The translations under genes were made by a program, and so were the position numbers. A DNA stretch of 64,000 bases from Dromiciops gliroides (Eukaryota > Chordata > Mammalia > Microbiotheria > Microbiotheriidae). The stretch is taken from assembly GCF_019393635.1 (NCBI RefSeq), contig NC_057864.1:479932117-479996116 (forward strand), in the 5' to 3' direction. Positions within the stretch are counted from its first letter, which is position 1, and the number at the start of each line of letters is the position of its first letter. The notes below the pieces were generated by a model that had not been told where the DNA came from, did no database searches, and worked only from the letters and a program-made list of their open reading frames with translations. Below are positions 1 through 11,762 of this stretch, piece by piece.

Positions 1-505
1 TCTCCAATTCTCCCTTTCCCTATTCTCCATTGCCTCTTGTCCCTCCTGCGCAAAATGAAGAGTGCCGTATGTACCAGGAAGCTTCTAAAATCCCATTCAG
101 CTCCAAATCTATTATCCTCTATTTCCTCTCATTACTATAAATATCACTTCTATAGCACTAGACAAAATAATAGAAAGAATCGTTTGGAGAATAAAAGGTC
201 TAGAATCTAAAGGGAAATAATGAAATCACTCTGATAAATTTAAAACATCCTGTACACATTTTGGCATATTTAGACACAGTGTTAAAAAAGAGCCCTAGAG
301 CTCAGACTGTCCCACAATAGCAAGGGCTGCCTCCCAAGAGTGAGCTCCTCTTCCCTGTCACTAAAAGCATTTATTCAGAGGCTTGAGCAAAACTGTAACT
401 AGGAAGGTGCAATCAGGGCTTTGTCCCCCAGGGCACCAACATTCTAGAGGTGCCACAAAGTTCTCACCCTCCCCACCCCACCCCCAGTTTGGAAATGGAT
501 GTAGG
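1..505. other. unassigned intergenic sequence
   Basis: AT-rich, with no repeat family or coding signal that I recognise. Short open frames on either strand lack any protein-like pattern. Confidence 0.5.
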
Positions 506-690
506 ATCGTAGACTTAGGACTGGAAGGAATCTTAAAAGCCATCTAACCCATCTCCTCCCCACCTCCATTTTACAGGTGAGGAAACTGAGGCCCATGGTC
601 ACATAGCTAGTTAAGCAGTCCTGTTGGAATTTGAACCCAGGACCATTATGTTTAAGTCTAGTACTCTTTTCACTGACATCATGAGTCTCC
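505..690 (-). repeat. MIR3-like CORE-SINE
   Basis: Read on the + strand it shows the antisense core: a 'ctggaaggaatctt' lead, 'gaggaaactgaggccca', then 'ggtcacatagctag' and 'tttgaacccagg'. It is old and diverged. Confidence 0.65.
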
Positions 691-860
691 AAAAGTTCCA
701 TTTCTATCTTGCCTACAATCGTGTTCTATTGCTTTCAACCTACCACCTCCCCCTGGCCCCCACCTTCCATCTTCTCTTGGTCACTGCTTATAGCTATGGG
801 TTGTCCACTTCTGGAGAATTCTTTGAGTCTCAAGTAGGAGAATAAGGCTGCTACAGATTG

Positions 861-966
861 TAAGCTCCCTGGGGGCTCTGTTGCCTCTTTTTGTGTCACA
901 GACACGTAGCACAGCACCTGGCACATAGTAGGCTCTTAATAAATATTTATGGAATGAATTGAATGA
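861..966 (+). repeat. L2 LINE 3' end
   Basis: Shows the L2 terminal pattern: 'gcacctggcacatagtaggc', then 'aataaatatttatggaatga' and a short GAAT-type tail. Confidence 0.75.
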
Positions 967-1321
967 ATGTATCCATGGATAGGGGATGTGTAAACTGTGA
1001 GCACACGACAGACTTCTTCTATTGGTTGGATCCACAAAAGAAGGACCTTCAAAGAGACTCTAGGGGCACAAATGTGTCAGTGAGAGGGAAGAAACCAGGA
1101 GCTGGAGAAGAAACCCTTCAGGGAACTAGCTGCCTGAGGATATCCCTGGAGGCTGCCACACAAAAGGGACCCATTTACTTTTTCTGTGTAAAACCCTTTT
1201 TATTCTAAACATAAAGATCTTAACAAAAACAGAAAAAGGTGAGAAAAGAATTCCAGAAAAAAGCAATATGACCATGCTGGGAGAACAGTTTGCTTTCACA
1301 AACTACAAACTGCTTATGGTA

Positions 1322-1625
1322 GAAATAACAATAATTCACATTTATGTCACACTTTAAGTCTAATTGAGAGGTAACCCAAACAACCCTGTGAAATAAGTGG
1401 TGTAGGTATTTTTAGCCTGATTTCATAAATGAGGAAACTGTAGGATCAAGGAATTAGAGCTGGAAGGACCCTCAGAGACCATAAAGTTCAACCCTCTCAT
1501 TTTATAGATGGGGAAACTGAGGTTTAGCAACATGAAGTGACTCTCCCAAGAACACCAAGGGGTTGAGGGACAAACTAAGTATTCATACATAGGTTCTATG
1601 ACTCCAAATCTGACACTCTTCCCAC
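1322..1625 (-). repeat. two abutting antisense CORE-SINE fragments (MIR, MIR3-like)
   Basis: 1322-1445 carries the antisense MIR tail and core ('caaccctgtgaaataagtgg', 'aaatgaggaaactg'). 1447-1625 starts again with 'gagctggaaggaccctcag' and 'gatggggaaactgagg', so it is a second element. Confidence 0.6.
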
Positions 1626-2169
1626 TTCACCCTAATGTGTATAAACTGTTATTCTATCTCTTCTTTTTCTATTATTTCCAAAATCTTTCTAGATTTCCTT
1701 ATATTCCTTATAGTTGTCATTTTAAATGCAAGAGTATTCCATTATATTGGTGTGCCACAGGTTGTACAACAATTCCTCAACTATTGATGCAAGATCTATA
1801 ATTCTCCAAGTTTTGGCTATTAGAAATAATAAAACTATAAATATTTTTGTTCAGCCAGATTGGTTTTGTTGTTGTTGTTATTTTTAACATTCTTAAGACA
1901 TAATCCTTGTGGTAGAAACACTGGGTCAACTGGCATAATCATCTTTAAAACTCATAATGTGTATTGCCAGAGTGCTTTCTGAACAACCTGTACCAATTGA
2001 CAATTCCACCAACAATGTAATAGAGAGCCTGTTTTCCCTTGTTCCCACCAACACTGTTTTGTCACTTTTGATGCTTTTTGCCAATTTTTTTAGATAGGTG
2101 GCAATACCTTGAAGTTGTTTTAATTTGCATTTCTTTAATACTTGAACAGTTTTCCAGGACAATGGATAA

Positions 2170-2402
2170 TGAAATGACTGGCCTGGAATCAGCAAGACCT
2201 AAGTTCAAATCCAGTCTCAGACACTTACTATGTGACACTGGGCAAGTCATTTAGCCTCCATTTGCCTTAGTTTCCTTATCTATAAAATGGGGATAATAAC
2301 ACCTGACTCCTAGGGTTGTTGTGGGGATCAAATAAGATAATTATACAGAGCTTAGCATGGTGCCTAGCACAAAGTAGGTGCTATATAAATGTTAGCTATT
2401 AT
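2170..2402 (+). repeat. near full-length MIR/CORE-SINE
   Basis: Has the tRNA-like head ('atgactggcctggaatcagc'), the core ('gtgacactgggcaagtcatt'), 'ctataaaatggggataataa' and the L2-type tail ('gcacaaagtaggtgctatat'). It interrupts the surrounding antisense L1. Confidence 0.8.
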
Positions 2403-2607
2403 CATGCTTCCACAGACTTCACCTGCATGCTACTATAGCCATATTCTGAGGCTTTATCCATGTGTGAAAGACTAGTTTATTGAGTCAAAGGCCAGCAGCA
2501 CAGCAGCTTTGTCAGGTCATACCTGAGATTCTGAGGACCAGGCCCATATAACCATCGTCTGAGAACCTGTCAGGCTCAATACAGAGAAGCTCATTATAAG
2601 GAAGTCC

Positions 2608-2859
2608 AATTGTTGTTCTTCAGTTGTTTCAGTCATGTAAGACTCTTCATGACCCCATTTGGGGTTTGCTTAACAAAGATATGGGAATGGTTTGCCATTT
2701 CCTTTTCCAGTTCATTTTATAGGTCAGGAAACTGAGGTAAACAGGATTAAGTGACTTTCCCAGGGTTACACTGCTAGGAAGTGCCTGAGGCTGGATTTGA
2801 ACTCAGGTCTTCCTGACTCCAGGCCCAGTGCTCTATCTACTGAGCCACCTAACTGCCCA
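2608..2859 (-). repeat. MAR1-like SINE with RTE-type tail, near full length
   Basis: On the + strand it starts with the reverse complement of the RTE/BovB-like tail ('gactcttcatgaccccattt') and runs through the core. It ends in the reversed tRNA-like head ('ctactgagccacctaactgc'). Confidence 0.85.
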
Positions 2860-3750
2860 ATCAAGAAATTAGCCACCAACTAATTAATTCACAAAAACAA
2901 ATCAAGAAGACTGCCTAGTAAGGCATGGAGGGATTATTATCTGTGTAAAAAATGGTAGATTTTTGTCAAGTGAGAAAGTATGTCTCTTTTGATTTTTTTT
3001 CTTTAGGGATTGGTTATTGACTTTATAAATTGATATCAGTTCCTTTTGTATCCTGAGTATCAGACTTTAATCAGAAAAAAATTATTGGATGAATAATTTT
3101 CCCTTCTCTGCTCCTTCTTATTTTGTTATATTGATTTTTATGGGTATTTATTTTGATTTTCACATAATCAAATCCATGTACTTCTCCTCCAATTTTTAAA
3201 AAGTTCAATAAATAAAAATGTTATCACTCCATGAAAGTTGAGATGAATACATTATTCCTTTTTCTTCTAACTTTTTATGTTTTTTTATATTAACTTCATT
3301 GATCATTGATCCAATACAATTTACTGTTACATACATGAGGTATAGGTCTAGATGCATTTAAAACAAAATACTGCTACCCAGTAGCCAAACAATTTGGTTT
3401 TTAATAAAGGATTATTTAGGCTGTAGGACACTGCATAGAACAATGTTAGACTTTTTTGATACATAGGTTAGTTTTGCTGAACTAGTGTTTTCCCTAAGAT
3501 TTATTCCCTAAGGGATGATTTTCTAGAAGGGAGAGAATCAATAGGAAATGTAAGTGATATAAAAACAAAAATATGTCCATAAAAATCTTAAACATAAAAT
3601 AATTGTTTTTATGACATTTAGTGAAGTGTCCTATGGCATATCAAACAACAGTCATTTGTGTATATTGTATCCTGCTTTGGGTGTCTCTAATCTCTTCCAT
3701 CAATGTCATTCTCTATTTTGTGCCTAACACTGGAATGTTTTGATAATTAC

Positions 3751-3904
3751 CTCTTTCTTTCTTTCTTTTTTTGTTTCTTTTTGCAGGCCAGTGGGGGTTA
3801 AGTGACTTGCCCAGGGTCACACAAGTGTCTGAGGTCATATTTGAACTCAGGTCCTCCTGAATCCAGGGCTGGTGTTTTATCCACTGTGCCACCTAGCTGC
3901 CCCT
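3751..3904 (-). repeat. WSINE1-like SINE
   Basis: The poly(A) tail appears as a TTTC/T-rich stretch at 3751-3783, followed by a full antisense body. Flanking duplication is weak ('ataatt' at 3743-3748 and 3907-3912). It lacks one 'gctagtaag' segment. Confidence 0.85.
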
Positions 3905-4269
3905 CAATAATTCCCTTTTTATATTCTTTATTGAATTCTGGTGAGCTGAGTCATCAACATTTTTTCAAAATTCTTGTTCATTTTTCCATCTAAATTTTGT
4001 TACCCATCCACCTTAACAAAGGCAAAATTTCATTGACAATGCATTAAATGTATACATTAATGATATGTTCACAATAGTGGACCATCCTAACCATGTGCAA
4101 AGGATACTCTTCCAGTTCTGAAAGGCACTTTAAAATGCACATAAGGTCATGGGCTCTTGTGTTTTAGTAGATGCTTTGAATATCTTAATTTTTTTTTTAC
4201 CAGACCTGTAATTTCATCAGCATCAGAAGCCCTCAGTTAGGAACTTTCTCTACCAATTCAGAATAGCAC

Positions 4270-4425
4270 CTGGTTTTCAACTTTCAGTCTAAGAAAAAGC
4301 ACCAAAAGGCTAATTGACTAGCCCAGGGCCACACAGCCTGTAAGTATCTGAGGAAGGGCCTGAACTCAGGTCTTTTGACTTTGTATAGAGATAGGTTCCC
4401 TATCCACTACACTACACTGCTTCTG
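4270..4425 (-). repeat. MIR fragment
   Basis: Antisense core ('ctagcccagggccacacagc') and head ('tatccactacactacactgc'). Confidence 0.6.
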
Positions 4426-4465
4426 TTTGTATTTTGTTTTGTGTAATAATTGTGTGGCTATATTC

Positions 4466-4471
4466 CTTTTG

Positions 4472-4535
<64 letters not shown>

Positions 4536-4667
4536 GGCAATGAGAGTTAAGTGACTTGCCCAGGTTCACACAGCTAGTAAGTGTCAAGTGTCTGAGGCTG
4601 GATTTGAACTTGAGTCATCCTGAATCCAGGGCTGATGCTTTATCTACTGTGCCACCTAGCTGCCCCC
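4466..4667 (-). repeat. WSINE1-like SINE whose tail is a (TG)n microsatellite
   Basis: A 13 bp duplication, 'tgtggctatattc', flanks the insertion at 4453-4465 and 4668-4680. The TG run at 4474-4532 lies inside the duplication, where the poly(A) tail should be, so it replaced or grew from that tail. Confidence 0.9.
4474..4532. repeat. (TG)n microsatellite, about 29 units
   Basis: Pure TG dinucleotide run directly upstream of the antisense SINE body. Confidence 0.97.
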
Positions 4668-4751
4668 TGTGGCTATATTCATTAATTAAATTCCCAAAAG
4701 GATACTTTTTAGCCTTGTGTTCCTACATATTGAAATTAAAAACAAATTTGT

Positions 4752-4945
4752 TATTGTTCAATCATTTTCAGTCATTTCCAACTCTTCGTGACCCCATTTG
4801 GGGTTTCCTTGACAAAGATACTGGAGTAATTTGCTATATCCTTCTCTAGCTCATTTGTCAGATGAGGAAACTGAGGTAAACAGGGTAAAGTGACTTGCCC
4901 ATTATCACACTGCTTATGAGGCCAGATTTAAAATAAGGAAGATTT
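4752..4945 (-). repeat. MAR1-like SINE, 5'-truncated
   Basis: Reverse complement of the RTE-type tail ('actcttcgtgaccccatttg') and core. The tRNA-like head is missing after 'gaggccagatttaaaataag'. Confidence 0.8.
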
Positions 4946-5504
4946 TAAACACATTAACCTGATTACAAAAGAACTGGCTAGCACTCCATCTTTCTCTGTA
5001 TGTAGAAATAGTCTATGAAGCATTGAGATGATTCGTTATTTAAAAGGTTCAAAATATTTGATCCAGATGTTTTTAAAGTTCTTTAATGGTCTGCATGATT
5101 TCTCCTTCTGAAATTGGTCTATTTAAGTTATTTATTCCCTAAAGTGTCAATATGAATATTGTTCGTTCACATAGATAATTATCCATTTCTTTCCACTTCT
5201 CACATTGATTAGCCTGTAGCCTAGCATAATTCATCATTTCTTAGGATTTTCTTCATTTGTTTGAGGTTATTGTGGCATTGCTTTTCTCATTTGCAATTTT
5301 GTTCATTTCCATTCCTTCTCTCCTTTTTTGACTGTGTGTTAATGGTTTATCCATTTTATTGATCCTAAAAATGTGGTTCTTTCATATCAATTGTTCCTTT
5401 CTTTTCATTTTGTTCATTTTGTGCAGATATTATTTTCCCCCATCTTCTTTCCTTTGATTTATTATTTAACTCCTTTTCAGTTTTCTTACATGTAAACTAA
5501 ATTA

Positions 5505-5660
5505 ATTTTGTTTCCTTGGAAGGCAGTAGGGTATAGTGAAAAGTCCTGGATTTGTAGTCACAGGGCTTGGGTTTTAATCCTACTTCTATTACTTTCTTAC
5601 TTATGGACAAGTCAACAAGCAGCAAGTAAGCTCCTACTATGTGCCAGGTACTGGGCTAAA
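5505..5660 (+). repeat. MIR head joined to L2-like antisense fragment
   Basis: 5505-5605 is a diverged MIR 5' part ('gcagtagggtatagtgaaaa'). 5610-5660 carries the antisense L2 motif 'ctcctactatgtgccaggta'. Confidence 0.5.
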
Positions 5661-5857
5661 ATTTACTTAATATCCGTGTCTCAATGCTCTGTAACCTAGA
5701 TTCCTTTATAGTTCTTTCTAGTTCTAATTTTGTAATCTCTTATTTCCTCTTCTTAATAGAAATATTGATGATAAAACTAGACAACTAATGACAAAATTTG
5801 GTTGGAGTAAAAATAACAAGATCCAAAATGTCTAGAGAAATTCACTCATTTATTTTA

Positions 5858-6006
5858 TTTTATTTTTTTGGCAGGGCAATGGGGGTTAAGTGACTTGCCC
5901 TGGGTCACACAACTAGTAAGTGTCAAGTGTCTGAGGCTGGATTTGAACTGAGGTCCTCCTGAGTCCAGGGCTGGTGTTTTATCCACTATGCCACCTAGCT
6001 GTCCCC
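5858..6006 (-). repeat. WSINE1-like SINE
   Basis: Complete antisense body. An imperfect duplication of 'aattcactcatttatttt' (about 5839-5856) recurs from 6007 with a 3 bp gap. Confidence 0.88.
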
Positions 6007-6480
6007 AATTCATTTATTTTTAAAATATTTATGAAACACCTACTATGTGCCAGGCACCAGAATGAAGGAACAATTAAACTTTCTGGTGTCAAGCTATCCT
6101 ATAAAGCAAGTAATCTTTGAAACTATTCAGTATTGCTTGTAAAAATGGAAAGGTAGATTAGCAGAGCAGACAAGATAAGGAAAAATCAGAAATAACTAAA
6201 TTCAATGACCCGGTATCCAATAAACCAAGAACATCAATTACCAGGGTGAACGCTTCCTATCTGACAAGAGTCATTAGGAAAATGAGAAAGCACTTTGATG
6301 AAAATTAGACTGAAAATAAGATCTTGGGCTATGTTGATGAATATATTAATCAGTCAACATTATTACATCCCTACTACGGGCCAGCCACTGCTTTGGTCCT
6401 GATGATAGAAGGATAAAAATGAAACAGTCCATGTCATCAAGGGGTTGCATTCTATTGGAAGAGATAAACATTATCATATA
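6007..6480 (-). repeat. antisense L2 3'-end fragments with unassigned spacer
   Basis: 6030-6062 ('cacctactatgtgccaggca') and 6345-6480 ('aatgaaacagtccatgtcat', 'gcattctattggaagagata') match the antisense L2 3' end. 6080-6340 between them is unrecognised. Confidence 0.55.
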
Positions 6481-6639
6481 TAGTAGTAGTTCTCAAATGG
6501 TGGCTTGGGGACATCTAAGGCTCCCTAGTTCCTTTCAGCTTCAAGCCACGAGCAATTTTGGAAGGCACTTCATCTATCCCTTGCTCCAACTCAGGGATAA
6601 AATATGTTAAATACCACAGGACCAAGCACAAATCCTGTG

Positions 6640-7010
6640 ATTCTACTCTGCACATAGTAGGTAGTTAACAAATGTTTGTTGAATTTGAATCTGAAATTAA
6701 CCTCTCTTCTGAACTTCCTCATTTCTGTCAATAAAACCATCCTTTTGTCCCTGGCTGGAACATTCCTTCATCCCATATGTCCAAGTAGTCACAAAATCCT
6801 ATCCATTCCTCCTTTAAAAGTCTCTTAGATTCATCTTTTACTTTTTGTTTCTACCATCTGTGCTTCATCCAGACCCTCATCCTCATGCCCAAGGTATATT
6901 TCAGCAACCTTCTACTCTCTCAGATTCTCCACCCTCCAATCCCAATCTATATTCTTTTCTCAAAATCTCCCTTTTATTATTTCACTCTTACCCATACAAG
7001 CTGCATGAAT
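6640..7010 (+). repeat. L2 LINE fragments
   Basis: 6640-6690 has 'tgcacatagtaggtagttaa' and a following 'gtttgttgaatttgaat' tail. 6695-7010 looks like the C-rich L2 ORF2 region ('ctccaccctccaatcccaat'). The second part is a weaker call. Confidence 0.5.
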
Positions 7011-7204
7011 GCAAAGGACTTATTAGAAAAGCAAAGTGCTGGTCAGTTTGCAAAGCCTTAAAACCCAGGTGGGCCATTAAAATATCTGCCTACTTGGCTA
7101 AACTTTACACATGCCATGGATCGGGCTCAGTCTGAGAACACCAAAAAATATACTGAAATCTGAGCCAGGAGTTTAAAGAACCTGAAGGCAAAGGGGAGGG
7201 AAAA

Positions 7205-7815
7205 GGAACAAGCATTAATTAAGGGCCTACTATGTGCCAAGCATTTGTACTAATCTCTTTTTTATGTATTTAATATATTTTATTTACTTTGTTAAATATT
7301 TCCCAATTAGCTTTTTAAGTTTTAAACACTCACTTTTTAAAATTTTGAGTTCCAAATTCTTTCTCTCCCTCTAACCCCTCCCCTACCTCTTGAGAAGGCA
7401 AGCAATATAAGTGAAATCATGCTAAACATATTTCCATATTACCCATGTTCCAAAATAAAATACCGCCCCCCCAAAAAAAAAACAAGAAAAATAAACGAAA
7501 GTAAAAAAATATATATTTGCTTCAATCTGTATTTATAGTGTATCAGTTTTCTCTCTCTAGAGGTGAATAGCATTTTTTATCATGGCTTCTTTGGAACTGT
7601 CTTGGATCATTGTGTTGAACAAAGTAGTTAAGTCTTTCACAGTTAATCATTGTTACAATAATGCTGTTAGTGTGTGTAATGATCTGGTTCTGCTCACATC
7701 ACTTTGCATCAGTTCATATAAGACTTCCCAGGTTTTTCTGAAACCATTCTGCTTATCATTTCTTATATGTGCTTTGCTCTTTACAAATATTATCTCATTT
7801 GTTCATAGGATCAAA
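7205..7815 (-). repeat. L2 fragment followed by L1 3' end, antisense
   Basis: 7205-7250 is antisense L2 ('ggcctactatgtgccaagca'). 7258-7815 reads as reversed L1 3' UTR and ORF2 end, including 'tctgctcacatcactttgca' and 'cagttcatataagacttccc'. The 83-residue open frame here is antisense L1, not a gene. Confidence 0.7.
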
Positions 7816-7817
7816 GG

Positions 7818-8165
7818 GAATGAGGTGGCATAGTCAGTAGAATATTGGCCTTGGAGTCAGAAAGACCTGAGTTTGAATTCTGCCTCAGGCTATCCTTATT
7901 TGTGTGAACCTGGGAAAGTCATTGAACCTCTCTCAGACTCAGTTTCTTCATCTTTAAAGTGGGGAAAATAATAGCCCTGACTTCAGAGAATTGAGAGAAG
8001 CCCATGAATTAACACATATAAAACTCTGTATAAATGCTGGTTACCATTATCTAGACTGGGAAGGGATGTCAGAGGCTATCTAATCCAATTCCCTCCTTTT
8101 ACAGATATAAAAACTGAAGCTCAGAGTGGTTAAATAACATGTCCAGATTCACACAATAATTTCAA
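7818..8165 (+). repeat. MIR/CORE-SINE (+) abutting MIR3-like fragment (-)
   Basis: 7818-8052 is a near-complete + element ('ggccttggagtcagaaagac' through 'ctctgtataaatgctggtta'). 8053-8165 is antisense MIR3-like ('ctgggaagggatgtcagagg'). Confidence 0.75.
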
Positions 8166-8374
8166 CAGTATCATCAAGGCAATGGTTTCCAAATGTGATT
8201 TAGCAATGACTCTACACACACTTTTAAATTGTTTTCATGCCCTTCAAATGCCCCTAAGATTTGATAATCACCAACTCAAATTTGACCTTGTTTGTGAATT
8301 CTGTACTAAATAATCACCGCGCTGCATTTGCTATGAGGTTGAGTGAATTCACTAAATTAGTTGGCTTTTACTCA

Positions 8375-8435
8375 TTTCCAGTATTTAGCACAAAACCTGA
8401 CACATAGTAGGTACTTAATGAATGCTTGTTGGCTT
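8375..8435 (+). repeat. L2 LINE 3' end
   Basis: 'gacacatagtaggtacttaa' followed by 'tgaatgcttgttggcttga'. Confidence 0.7.
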
Positions 8436-8453
8436 GACTTTCATTTTAATTTT

Positions 8454-8610
8454 GGTTTTTTGGTTTTTTTTGGTTTTTTGTGGGGCAATGGGGGTTAAGT
8501 GACTTGCCCAGGGTCACACAGCTAGTGTCAAGTGTCTGAGGCTGGATTTGAACTCAGGTCCTCCTGAATCCAGGGCCGGTGCTTTATCCACTGCGCCACC
8601 TAGCTGCCCC
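8454..8610 (-). repeat. WSINE1-like SINE, young
   Basis: A perfect 18 bp duplication, 'gactttcattttaatttt', lies at 8436-8453 and 8611-8628. The tail appears as T-rich ggtttttt runs. The B-box region is intact. Confidence 0.95.
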
Positions 8611-8629
8611 GACTTTCATTTTAATTTTA

Positions 8630-9640
8630 CTTTCATTGACAGAAGTGGCTATATTTCTGCAGGAATTGTATTCAAAAATAATTCTGACCATTATTTCTTT
8701 CCCTCTCCCTAGTGTCCTGCACTATGCTAGGGGTTGCACCCCAGTGTTTGGAAAAGCCACATACAACATTATGAATCATTTTTGGTCTCCATAGGGGCAG
8801 GCAGAGCCTATAAACACCAGTTGCTGCTGTTTTCATCTTTATGGGTATTTTCCATTTTTTTTCACTATTGAAAAATTGTTCAACTTTGTGCATCCTGGAG
8901 CCTCCAGTGATCTTGGCTTCTCCTAACACAAATTTTTGTCCTTTTCCCTGTTTGGTTCCATCATTCTATTGAATTTGTATCTATAGTTCAAAGGTAATTA
9001 ACCCAGTATGGCAAACATGGGTTGTCAAGAACACCATTTCCTCATAAGAAAGAACCTGAGTAATTTACCCAGAACTTTTTACAGACTTGAAAAGATGATC
9101 CTCAAAGCCTGGGGTTCAGACTAGCAGAAGCAGCTGTGTTTTTTCTTTGAAAGGGGGAGAAGGAGAAAGTGAACACTTAGAGTTTAAATTGACTGCTCAG
9201 CAGCAGGTAAACATATTCCCAACATCTTTGCAGTGGCAGCTCTGACCCCAGACACACAGAAGCCCATGCAATACTCATGCCAGGCTTAAATCCAACCATA
9301 TCAGAACTGATAAACCAGGATCCCCATTCAGAAGAAGAAACTATTTCCAGGCTTAACCCACAGTAACTTGGTCACTAAGAACTAAAAACAGGCTTGGGAA
9401 AAGAAAAGAAAAAACATTAGCATGAGAAATATTCTCTAAGGAGAATTCTAAAGAAAACATGTTTTTGGGGAAAAAAAGCTTAGTAACACCCAAGTAAAAG
9501 TGATGGAGGAATTCCAGATCTGGGGCCTAAATCTTACTCCCATACTGCAGTCCCTAAAAGGGCATTTCTAACTGTTATTCATTTAAGATTCTGTCCACTT
9601 TCTCTGAAACCTGATTCAATTTGATGAACCCCTATTGGGA
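8630..9640. other. repeat-poor unassigned stretch
   Basis: About 1 kb without a recognisable repeat except possible remnants near 9000. No open frame looks coding. The part at 9100-9480 has balanced composition and could be conserved non-coding DNA, but nothing in it decides this. Confidence 0.45.
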
Positions 9641-10048
9641 ATAAATGCTAAGCCCTGAGGATGCAAAAACCAAGATGGCAACAAAGATACCTACCTTCAA
9701 GGAACCTATGGAAAGACTTCTAACCCTGAGTCAAAGAACCTGAGTTCAAATTCCAACTCTGACCTTTACTACCTATATGATCTTGAGGAAATCACTTGAT
9801 CTTCCTAGGCCTTGGTTTCCCCATCTGTAAAATGACTAGATGGCTTCTGAGGGCCCTCCCAGCTCTAGAGCTAGATCCTATAAAGGGTTTCCTTGTGAAT
9901 AAACAGCTCAGCTACACCTTGAAGGAAGCTGACAATTCTTAGAGGTGGAAGGAGCATATACCAGGCATGGGAGAAGAGACAGGGAAAGGAGACAGAATGC
10001 TGAGTTCAGGGAATGGCGCATGAGTTGGGCTGCAATGCAGGTTATGTT
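9640..10048 (-). repeat. antisense L2-related segments flanking a + MIR3-like copy
   Basis: 9640-9714 ('aatgctaagccctgaggatg') and 9890-10048 ('accttgaaggaagctgacaa', 'ccaggcatgggagaagagac') look like one antisense L2-type element. It is split by 9715-9885, a + MIR3-like copy ('cagctctagagctagatcct' at its end). Confidence 0.55.
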
Positions 10049-10062
10049 AAAAGGCAATAAAG

Positions 10063-10240
10063 GTGGAGTAGTTAGATGGTGCCGTGGATAAAGCACCGGC
10101 CCTGGATTCAGGAGGACCTGAGTTCAAATCTGACCTCAAATACTTGACACTTACTAGCTGTGTGACCCTGGGTAAGTCACTTAACCCTCATTGCCACACA
10201 AAAACAAAAATTTAATCTAATTTAATTAATTTTAAAAATT
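10063..10240 (+). repeat. WSINE1-like SINE
   Basis: Duplication 'aaaaggcaataaag' (10049-10062) recurs at 10241-10254 with one mismatch. The A-tail is followed by AT-rich filler. Confidence 0.93.
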
Positions 10241-10329
10241 AAAAGGGAATAAAGATAAATTAGTCCGGAAAAGTAGCTGGCCATCAAATTGGGTAGGATA
10301 GAGGATTTTGTTATTTTTCATAGAGGTAT

Positions 10330-10565
10330 TTGGAAGCTGCTGAAGATTTGGAGTCAAGAGTTCAAATGGGTTAGGTTCAAATCATTGCTTTTGTTTCATC
10401 TGTAAAATGAGTGAAGAGAATTAAATGACCGAAGGGTCCCCTTCTAACTCTAGATCAATGCCTCTATAAACCAAAGTCACATTACTTCTTGGTATCATCC
10501 TCTTTAAAATGAGGGAACCAGCCTAGGTGATCCCGAGAATCCCTTCCATCTCTAGGTCCATGATA
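10330..10565 (+). repeat. MIR3-like CORE-SINE, two diverged parts
   Basis: 'tttcatctgtaaaatgagtg' with 'ccttctaactctagatcaat', then a second similar end at 10505-10560 ('tcccttccatctctaggtcc'). Confidence 0.6.
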
Positions 10566-10913
10566 TTTGAGATATGAAGAGGGTAACACGGCCATATCCA
10601 CATTGTAGGAATTTTATTTTGACAACTGTGTAAGAGGAAAACTGCCCAGAAGAAAATGAGAGCAATGAGGCCAATGAGGAGACTATTACAATGAATTGAG
10701 TAGGGTATGGTCTGGGCACTGACCTACAGTATTGGCTACATGAGTACAGAGGAGATGGATTCAACAAACACTTTGGAAGTAGAATCAACAAGACTTGTCA
10801 AACCATTGGACATCAGGAGACAATAACAGGAGAAGTCTATGATGAAACTGACATGGAAAACCTGGGAAACTGAAAGGACAGGTGGTTCCCTGATTACAAA
10901 TAAAGGTGTTGGG

Positions 10914-11076
10914 GGACAGCTAGGTGGTGCAGTGGATAGAGCACCAGCCCTGGATTCAGGAGGACCTGAGTTCAAATCCGGCCTCAGACACTTAACACTT
11001 ACTAGCTCTGTGACCCTGGGCAAGTCACTTAACCCTCGTTGACTCACTAAAAAAAAAAAGAAAGAAAGAAAGAAAA
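10914..11076 (+). repeat. WSINE1-like SINE
   Basis: Duplication 'aaaggtgttggg' (10902-10913) recurs at 11077-11088 with one mismatch. The A-tail has degenerated into AAAG units. Confidence 0.93.
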
Positions 11077-11762
11077 AAAGGTGTCGGGAGAAGAGGTAGG
11101 ACTTAGAGGGAAGATGATTTTTGCTATTGAAAATGCTAAGAGTTCTCCATTTCCTTAAAAAAAACACTTTTAAAATCTACAATTTTAGACTCTCCAGTGT
11201 CTAAAATATAAGCAAGAAAGGGTCCTTCAAAATTGTCCAATTTAGTGTTTCTCAAGGAATGTCCCTTGGACCCCTTCAGGTCTATAATGCTGTTCTTTCT
11301 AAAATGTCTCTCAATTACCCTCTTACCTTTAGCCCATTCAACCACGTTTCCTTTTTATTCCTTTCAATAAGAAGGCCAAAAGAGCTCAGATAGTCAGAAA
11401 AAACTCTTATTTAAAAGTCATCCATATCGCCACCAAATCTGATAATTTTTTTTTTTAAAGCTCAGTTCAAGTATAGCCTCTGACAATACTGACTGTGTGA
11501 CCTAGGGCAAATCACTTAACCTCAGTGCTCTGCTCACCCCACCCCCCAGCAGTTTCCTAAGACTATAAATTACAGGGGTCATCTGCTTTGGTAGAGTTCA
11601 TTTTCTCATGGGAGAATTTCCTAGACCAGTTATTCCTAAACTCTTTGATCATATATTCCATCATTTAAAATGAAGATAAACCCTTAAAACTTGTAGGTTC
11701 GTGTATTTATAAATTAGACATCTGTGCACTCTGTCCAACCCAATACCAAAAGAAGGGATGGG

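Larger units (their letters stand above)
1612..5505 (-). repeat. old L1 LINE mosaic, antisense, with nested insertions
   Basis: Blocks at about 1612-2169, 2930-3480, 3560-3750, 3905-4200 and 4985-5500 read as the reverse complement of L1 ORF2 and its 3' flank. Examples are 'gagtattccattatattggt' near the ORF2 end and 'ttgatatcagttccttttgt' further in. The blocks become more 5' in ORF2 from left to right, as expected for one long antisense copy. MIR, MAR1 and SINE insertions split them. The reading frame is destroyed. The assignment rests on remembered L1 similarity, so block edges are approximate. Confidence 0.55.

Noticed and set aside
7582..7833. 83-codon + frame
   Set aside because: It is antisense L1 ORF2/3' sequence.
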